Source: Dryomyza anilis
Taxonomy: Eukaryota > Arthropoda > Insecta > Diptera > Dryomyzidae
Length of the DNA stretch: 64,000 bases
Reading direction: 5' to 3'
NCBI GenBank assembly: GCA_951804985.1
Contig: OX638134.1
Span: forward strand, 81,819,679 to 81,883,678
The notes beneath the pieces are model-generated. The model was not told the origin of the DNA. It did not search any database and saw only the letters and a list, made by a program, of their open reading frames with translations. This document shows, piece after piece, positions 57,720-64,000 of the stretch (position 1 is the first letter of the stretch; the number at the start of each line of letters is the position of its first letter). Both the position numbers and the translations under genes were made by a program.

Positions 57720-60520
57720 TCTGCAGAATAATAATAATGAACAGCAGTAGCAACAACAGGGCGGTAAATGTTTTAGAGTTTTACTTTTGAATAGCACCCT
57801 TCCCATTACACTGAAATCAAGTCCAGCACATGTCGGGAGGTTTGGGGGGTCCAATTTAAACTTAACTGAACAACTAGAAGAAGTTGCAATGCATCAGTTT
57901 GACCATGGAAAGAAATAAGTTGATCGGTTTGAGAATTTAGAGGTAGAGGACGGGGGTTTGATATGGTTGAGGTCAATTGTGCCATTCAAATTATCTATGT
58001 TACATAAGTATGACAAATTAAATTAAATATATATGTATTGCTAAAAATAACCAAACCCTCAAACCCAAAGAGTTGCCATTTTGTGTCCCCAACACTACGA
58101 ACCATTCCGAACCGACCCGCCACAACCGAGATGACAAGAACTGAAACTGATGAAACCTTTTTAAGTGACTGTACATATAGTATATAATGGGAGTAGGTCG
58201 GGCGACAGCGTAAGCTGAGTGCAAAATGGTGCGATACTCTCACCACTTCTATGAATCAGTTGAACAGAATTTTTTCCACAGCGCCAATACTCGATGAATT
58301 CCCGGGAAACATCGTATGAAAATATATAAATGATTTTATTTTTAGGTCAACATTTTAAAATCATTTTTGGGGGTGGTCAATAAAAGAATTTCATTTGAAG
58401 ATTAATTAATCAATATTTAATTTAACTGACTAAATTAGTTTTTGTTTTTATTTATACAAAGAAATTGTAGAAGAAAAACATACCAACTATATTGTAAAAA
58501 TTTCAATAATAGGTTTACTAAATCCCTAGAATCAACTATATTTTAAAAATTACAATATTAAATTCATTCAAAATCCTTTTTTGAGTTGGTAGTTGCTGAT
58601 TGAAGTGCCCGAATTGGAATCATCTAATGATTGTTCGAATGACATTCTAATATTTGAAACTTATCAACTGGTTTTATTAATATATACGAACAAATTTAAA
58701 AGCTAAGTTAAAAAGGGTTTTGCGAAGAAAGCCGAAAACATGATTTTGCTAGTTTTTTAAAAAGCAGTTTGACAAATCTATAAATTCAAATATTTTGTAA
58801 ATACTATTGTACCTTTTTAGGTTCAGTTTGTAAATTTTATAGTAAAATTGAATTTTCCAGCTAACGATTAAAATACTAAAAGATTGTGTTTCCTCAATTG
58901 TACCTACTTACATATTGAATACAAATGTTTTAGAACTGACTCATCTGAAAATGGTAAATACCGAATCATGATTCATTAATATTAGAACATAATGTTTTGG
59001 TTTAAAGTTGTATAGTAATAAAATATATAGGGGACATTCCACGTCAATTCGCCTAGCTGTGACCCTGACACCCTTCGAATTGCTTCATATTTTAATATGT
59101 TGTTAGTATTCGTCAATGAAGTTGTAATATAATTTTTCAGTTTTCTATCGCATACCCATCACTCCCTTAATAAACAGCGTTCAAAAATTTGCCTTTTTAA
59201 AATTCTAAAAATCAAGTAAATTAATTTTTCTTCGAGATATTAAAGTTTTAAGTGTACGAATGTACCTTCCGGAACTCCATGAACAGCGCATATAATATAT
59301 TAACTTATTGTCATTCTTTGGAACAAATATTGGCCTAATCGATAAGTAATTATCAAATATTTATAATGATTTTTGTAACCAATTATTGAAATATTGAAAA
59401 TGCAGTTGATGCAGTTTTACTTTCATGAAAATTTGATCACACGAATTCGAATTTCATATTACTTGAATTTTTAAACATAGAAATGTTTTTAAAATTACAT
59501 CACTTTCGTTTGATAGTCGTTCATTTCGAAATACAAAAAGAGGCAGTGAGTCGCAAAGAATAAAATTTAAATGAAAAATTAAAATTATAAAAACTAAATA
59601 CAAAAATATTTAAAATTATAAAATTTAAATACAAAAATATTTAAAATTACGATAATACAACATATAAAAACTAAATAAATCGATTAATAAATAAATTAAA
59701 CAGAAATTAAATAATTAAAAAATGATATGAGAATAGCTTGGTATGGGCAATATAAAAATGGACAATATAAAAATTGCCAAAAATTAAAACGAATTTAGGC
59801 ATTTTCATTGATTGCTGTTAAATCAAACTAAACTATGCAAAAATATATCAAAATGTTTAAAGCATACGCAGCATTTTTTGTCCAAAATCAACCAGTTTTG
59901 CAAATTATTAAAATGTATATAATAAAATTATTTTTTCTTTTAGGTTAGGTCAAAGTCCGTGACAAATATAAGACGATGACTAAGCATCGTGTTTTATAGA
60001 AATATTAGGTTATATTGAATTTGTTCACTAAAAAAAAATCAACACTCTCGTCTGCGACAACAAATCCATAGGTGTTTAAAAGACAAATCACACACACACA
60101 CCTTTTAAAATGTGTATTTATCATTATTGTAATAAAAAAAATAATTTTATCTTTAGATTTAAATTTCTTATCTAAAACAAAATTCGAATAACTTTTTTAA
60201 TTACTATAATAATGCTAAATTATTAGAGTAAAACAAATATAATTAAATATTCTACAGAAAAGTGTATAGGCCAATGGTAAAAATTTATTTCGAATACATA
60301 ACTCAAAGCTATAAATATTTCACTATCAACGATTTTCAAATTCGATATCTTATTAATACAAAAAAATTGTTTTTCAAAAGAATTCTAATTGTTGAAATCA
60401 AGCAAGCGGGTTGAAATCATTTGAAAAAAGTTTTTTTTTATGAAAATATTTATATGAATTTCAATAGAAAGCTGGAACATGCCTCAATATTATATTAGAA
60501 AACAAATCTAGAGTTATTAC
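57720..60520. other. AT-rich intergenic region
   Basis: No gene is seen. At 59,033 the sequence GGGGACATTCCACGTCAATTCG resembles GGTCATTCCACATCAAATCA at 41,957 beside the fold-back composite, so an old copy of that repeat may lie here. The rest is unassigned. Confidence 0.35.
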
Positions 60521-60526
60521 CTTGAT

Positions 60527-60604
60527 ACAAATATATACAGGTACGAATTTTTTTCCAATGTTTACTTTAGCTGACACTAGGAAAGTTTTTTGAAGTTTAG
60601 TTTT
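60527..60604. repeat. Fragment of the 24,950 hAT-like MITE
   Basis: GATACAAATATATACAGGTACG through GGAAAGTTTTTTGAAGTTTAGTTTTAAAA matches the left arm of 24,950-25,715 without the CCCAGT insertion, and so shows the unoccupied target. It is cut at 60,604 by the mariner fragment. Confidence 0.7.
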
Positions 60605-60760
60605 AAAATCATGAAATGGCAAACCTTACTGAAGAGAAATGTCAAAAGAGCGGCAAGAAATATGGCGTCGTTTGCTGTCCTTGTCGCTCTACTTTTGTAG
60701 CGTCCCTGTTGAAAAATATTTGAAAAAACTTTTGTAGCGCTCTTAATGAAAAACCCATTA
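60605..60760 (-). mobile_element. 5' end fragment of the rosa-like mariner
   Basis: On the minus strand it runs from GGGTTTTTCATTAAGAGCGC through CAACAGGGACGCTACAAAAG and GCAAACGACGCCATATTTC to the TTTCATGAT just before the transposase start. It gives the best view of the double terminal repeat seen at 2,074-2,140. No transposase follows. Confidence 0.75.
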
Positions 60761-61041
60761 AAATAATAATAATAGTTTGGCACTACAGTCCTATAAGAAC
60801 TTCGGCCGAGCTCTCTCACCATTTTGAGCTGTGCGTGTTATATTTGTACTCAAAGCGGTGTGACCTACAGTTTATTGCCGATTGCAATGTTTTACTCTCG
60901 TAGGTTTGCCATTTACTGCCGATAGGTAGCGCGGTATAGAAAAATGTTTCTATGAAAAGATGTTTGTTAGCCCCAGTTCAGGGTTGAACCGGGAACCTTT
61001 CGGCTCGCAGTCCAACGCACTAACCACTGAGCTACCGCGGC
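60761..61041 (-). mobile_element. tRNA-derived SINE, near-complete copy
   Basis: On the minus strand: GCCGCGG start at 61,041, A box TAGCTCAGTGGTTAGTGCG, anticodon loop CTGCGAG, B box GGTTCAACCCTGAAC, the shared body (ATACCGCGCTACC, CGAGAGTAAAACATTGCAAT, AAAATGGTGAGAGAGCTCGG) and an ATTATTATTATT tail. It is the best-preserved copy and lies directly against the mariner fragment. Confidence 0.9.
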
Positions 61042-61644
61042 TACTCTTTATATTCACTTTTTTAAAAAATCATTTTTGGGCTGTATATTTGTAAATTAAG
61101 GCATTTAATTTTTAAGTGGATAGCACGTTTTGTAAATGAGCTCCTCAATTGTTAACAATAACAATTTTTACAAATGACAATTGATTCAGAGTTTTACATC
61201 AATAAACATAGAAAATAAAATTGACAGAATACGAAATTGTGACAAAGCGCGATATTTGTGACTCGTGCCAGAATAGAGCTATAAGTCTGATTTCTATAAC
61301 GATAACTATGTAAATAATAGAAAAATCTAAAGTTACTACCACAAAAAGTAGAAAAATGTATAAAGATGAATTTTATTTAACTGCTAAACATAAAACTAAC
61401 CAAATATATACATGAGTTCTCTTTTAGTTTACTGATTTATATTTTAAAAATCAATTGAAAATTTTCAAAATTTGATAAGCCCTTTGACAGATCAACATGT
61501 TCTCGTTATTTAAGAAAATTTTGAGGGAGATCGAACAGAAGATTTATAAAGATTTGTATAAGCTACTTTTGGAAATGATTTTTAAGTTTTACTTCTACAA
61601 CGATACTATGAAAATAATGCAGTAAAAATGTCTTAGTGCTTTTT

Positions 61645-61870
61645 AAATATCGTCGCAAATATTCATTTACAAAAATCTTTATAAATCTGTCAATTTTTAA
61701 TTGATGATCCCAATTTTTACCACATGATAAGGAAATGTAAATCTATAAGTTGATATTTCAATTTTAAAAATGCATCAATTATTTTTTATAATATTAATCA
61801 ACAAACTCGAAATTTAAGTTTTTCATAAAAATGTATTTGGTGACTTTTCGTTCTACAACGACGATATATA
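61645..61870. mobile_element. ATATCGTCG MITE, copy 2 (left end damaged)
   Basis: The right arm (AAAATGTATTTGGTGACTTT...CAACGACGATAT) and interior (ATGCATCAATTATTTTTTATA) are nearly identical to 29,687-29,942. The left arm is reduced to ATATCGTCG and then diverges. Confidence 0.75.
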
Positions 61871-63477
61871 AGAATACAAATAATAATGTAAATATGCAGT
61901 AATATACTAAATTAGTTTGGTAAACAGTGCTGGAAGAAACAAAAATATAATTTATAAATTATATATTTAAGCATATCTTTAAAAAAATGCAATTCCAATA
62001 AAATATTAAATAACATATAAATTATTGAATGGTTTTAAAATATGAAAAAAATATATATATTACATATTACTGCAAATTATTTAATACTAGAGAAAAGATA
62101 AGATAAAAAATATATCAACGACATTATAAAATCTAAATGCATACGTATTTATCCATACATTAAGACATTTTTTTTATACTAATAAAAATACATTTTATAT
62201 GAATTTTCTAATATTGCGCAACTCCAACACAAGAAGGTTTATTGGAAATTCCAGAACTTGGCAGTTATTTGTAAAATATTATGAAATTGCATTTCAGAAA
62301 TTATTTTCTTCGTCCATTGCATTAAGAAGTAACACATCTTACTACACTAAAGGATTTGATAACACTGACCTATACTCATTTTGATGCAGTAAAATTTACA
62401 GATAAAATTTTGAGGCGCTGTTTCCCAAAATGGCAACAGTTTTGTCAAATTGGTTCTGGTTTTTGAGATATAACCCATTTTTCAATTTCACATTATTTTG
62501 GTCTTCTTTTATTTTTAAAATATGAACAAATGAAAGGAATGAAATTATCTTTTTTGATATTAGACGCAGAAAACATCTCGCTACGTGAAATAAATTGTTT
62601 GCAAGATTTTTCAAATTTTTCAATAAACAAAAAAATGTATGAATAAAAAACGTAATTAACCGGTAGTAAATTTCAGGCGTAAGACGCTATGCTTGCACTG
62701 ATTCTCAAGCAGGTAGAACCCCTTCCCGATTAAATGATTTCCTTTCTTCTTTTTTATATGAAGTGAACATTTTTGCAGGACTTCCCTATTCGTTTCTCAG
62801 AGAACGGATCTCAGAAGGTCTCACAAAATAGTTTGACTCATTACTGTTAGGTGAGCTAGCAGCGCATAACTTTTGTATTTAAAAATATTAGAAATAATCA
62901 CCAAATCGATTGGCGCTGATTCTCTAAAAGTTATGCTGGAAGTAAATTAGTTTAAGTGATGACAGAATGTGTATTGGGCATGCTAAGAAGTTGTTATAGC
63001 AGGGCTTCTACTGGCAGGCAAGGCCTGGACAAATTTACAACTGGGTGCTTAATGGAAAACAATATTAAAAATGGCTTCTTTGCATTGTTATGCAGCGCTA
63101 TGAGCGCTATGTATCCTCTTTAAAACACCATTTAAGAAAATAAATTACGACCCTTGGTTAAAAAGTTATAAATACCAGATTAAATAAGGGCAACATTTTT
63201 TTTTACTTGTTAACTTTAAAATTTCCAATATTGATATTTAAATTACTATTAAATAAAAGTAAAATAATTTAAATGCATTTAGACTATAACCTACCACAAC
63301 AACAAGTCGCTTGCTTAATCTTTTAGTTTTCTAGAATTTTTTGTAAAAACTTAAATTATTATAAATTATATAAAATTTAAATTATATATGGGCTGCTCAC
63401 CTCTAAGCAGCAGACATATAACGCTGTGCGTTCTATGCTGCCAAATAAAAAAGAAAATGTTGAAGAATTCTTCTCCT
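61871..63477. other. Spacer and 3' UTR side of the KIAA1143-type gene
   Basis: 62,415-62,490 repeats a piece of the fold-back composite (GGCAACAGTTTTGTCAAATT, TTTTTGAGATATAACCC). 62,650-63,070 is GC-richer and unassigned. No exon is recognised. Confidence 0.35.
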
Positions 63478-63698
63478 CTACTCCTGCTCTTCGTCTTCTT
63501 CGTCCTCGTCGTTAAAAGACAACTTGCTGCTGGTTATTGGAGCCTTTTTTGTTTTCTTGCTGCTAGAAGAAGAATCTTTGTTCTTGCTGTTGCTGTTGCT
63601 ATTGCTATTCTTGTCGTCGTCTTTGCTCTTCTTTGGCTGCGTAGATTTCTTCTGAAAAATAACGCGCTGATTGAGATCTGCCGGAGCGGTGGCCTCTT
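63478..63698 (-). CDS. KIAA1143: KIAA1143-type protein, C-terminal exon (partial)
   Basis: The last exon, opened by an acceptor (TTTTTTTGCAG) at 63,699, adds 72 residues and a stop. EEATAPADLNQRVIFQKK, a Lys/Ser/Asn-rich linker and SSKLSFNDEDEEDEEQE match the C-terminal half of the small conserved eukaryotic protein KIAA1143 (ADGRIIYRKP region, then SLLSFDNEDE end). Its molecular function is poorly known. The linker has a long Ser-Asn run not shared with vertebrates. The upstream exons lie to the right, beyond or near the window edge, and were not found in 63,700-64,000. The acceptor phase needs one nucleotide from the previous exon. Confidence 0.8.
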
Positions 63699-63699
63699 C

Positions 63700-64000
63700 T
63701 GCAAAAAAATAAATAATTTGTACAGACAAAGTTTATTAAAAGCAAATTAAGGATATTATTGAGGGTGAAAAATATACAAATTGTCAAATGAAACTATCAA
63801 AAAAATAAAAAAAAAGTTTAAATATATAAAATAAATTGAAGTTTTAAGAAAAAAAAAATAAAACAAAAAAATTAAAAAAAAAAAATAAGAAAAAACTGTA
63901 GTAAAATAACAGTAAAATGAGTAAAAATTTATAATATAAATACTTTGATAAAATTTAAGTGAAAAAAACAGAAAATGTAGCAAATATTCAAAAATATTTT
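63700..64000. other. Intron of the KIAA1143-type gene
   Basis: A/T-rich, with long A and AAT runs. No further exon is seen before the window ends. Confidence 0.5.

Overview
The window is nuclear DNA of a fly (Diptera, Brachycera). Coding exons are split by short GT-AG introns. The proteins match insect orthologues (MEP-1, snurportin, mitochondrial prolyl-tRNA synthetase), and the spacers are very AT-rich and full of small DNA transposons. A DD41D mariner of the kind first named 'rosa' in a tephritid fruit fly hints at Tephritidae or a related family. The species cannot be fixed from this sequence alone.

Layout. 1-3,169 is repeat-rich spacer with a fold-back mariner remnant. 3,170-9,630 is a compact minus-strand cluster of three housekeeping genes, read from right to left: mitochondrial prolyl-tRNA synthetase (PARS2/ProRS-m), snurportin-1, and a DNTTIP1 (MiDAC subunit) homologue. 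9,631-18,350 is a transposon nest. An hAT-like element with a perfect 8-bp target duplication holds a TA-target element, which holds a 4.7-kb element (called C here). C in turn carries arrays of a GCCAGTACTGG-type motif, a 2.4-kb perfect 7-bp satellite, a captured fragment of a spliced gene and a SINE. 18,354-22,372 is a minus-strand four-TM protein gene with a long Gln/Pro tail. 22,400-26,380 and 27,540-33,800 are spacers packed with MITEs, some nested. Between them lies the large exon of a secreted Ser/Thr-rich, mucin-like protein (minus). 34,012-39,623 is a plus-strand gene for a small secreted, N-glycosylated protein of unknown function. 40,380-43,720 holds two large fold-back (palindromic) elements. 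43,860-44,690 is a degenerate minisatellite. 46,026-51,622 is MEP-1 (minus), the zinc-finger partner of Mi-2. Its first exon and promoter probably lie near 54.4-55.2 kb, where three TATCGATA (DRE-type) sites sit. 57-63 kb is mostly spacer. 63,478-63,698 is the last exon of a KIAA1143-type gene that runs off the right edge.

The genes do not form one pathway. Snurportin and DNTTIP1 are close enough (153 nt, no intervening poly(A) signal) to suggest a shared transcript. The most distinctive content is the transposon archaeology. Several MITE families share TA duplications and CCCAG/CACMCAG-like ends but have unrelated, motif-clustered interiors. Three nested insertions can be dated relative to one another from intact duplications or from an empty-site copy inside the same window. 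All calls rest on reading the sequence; no database search was run.
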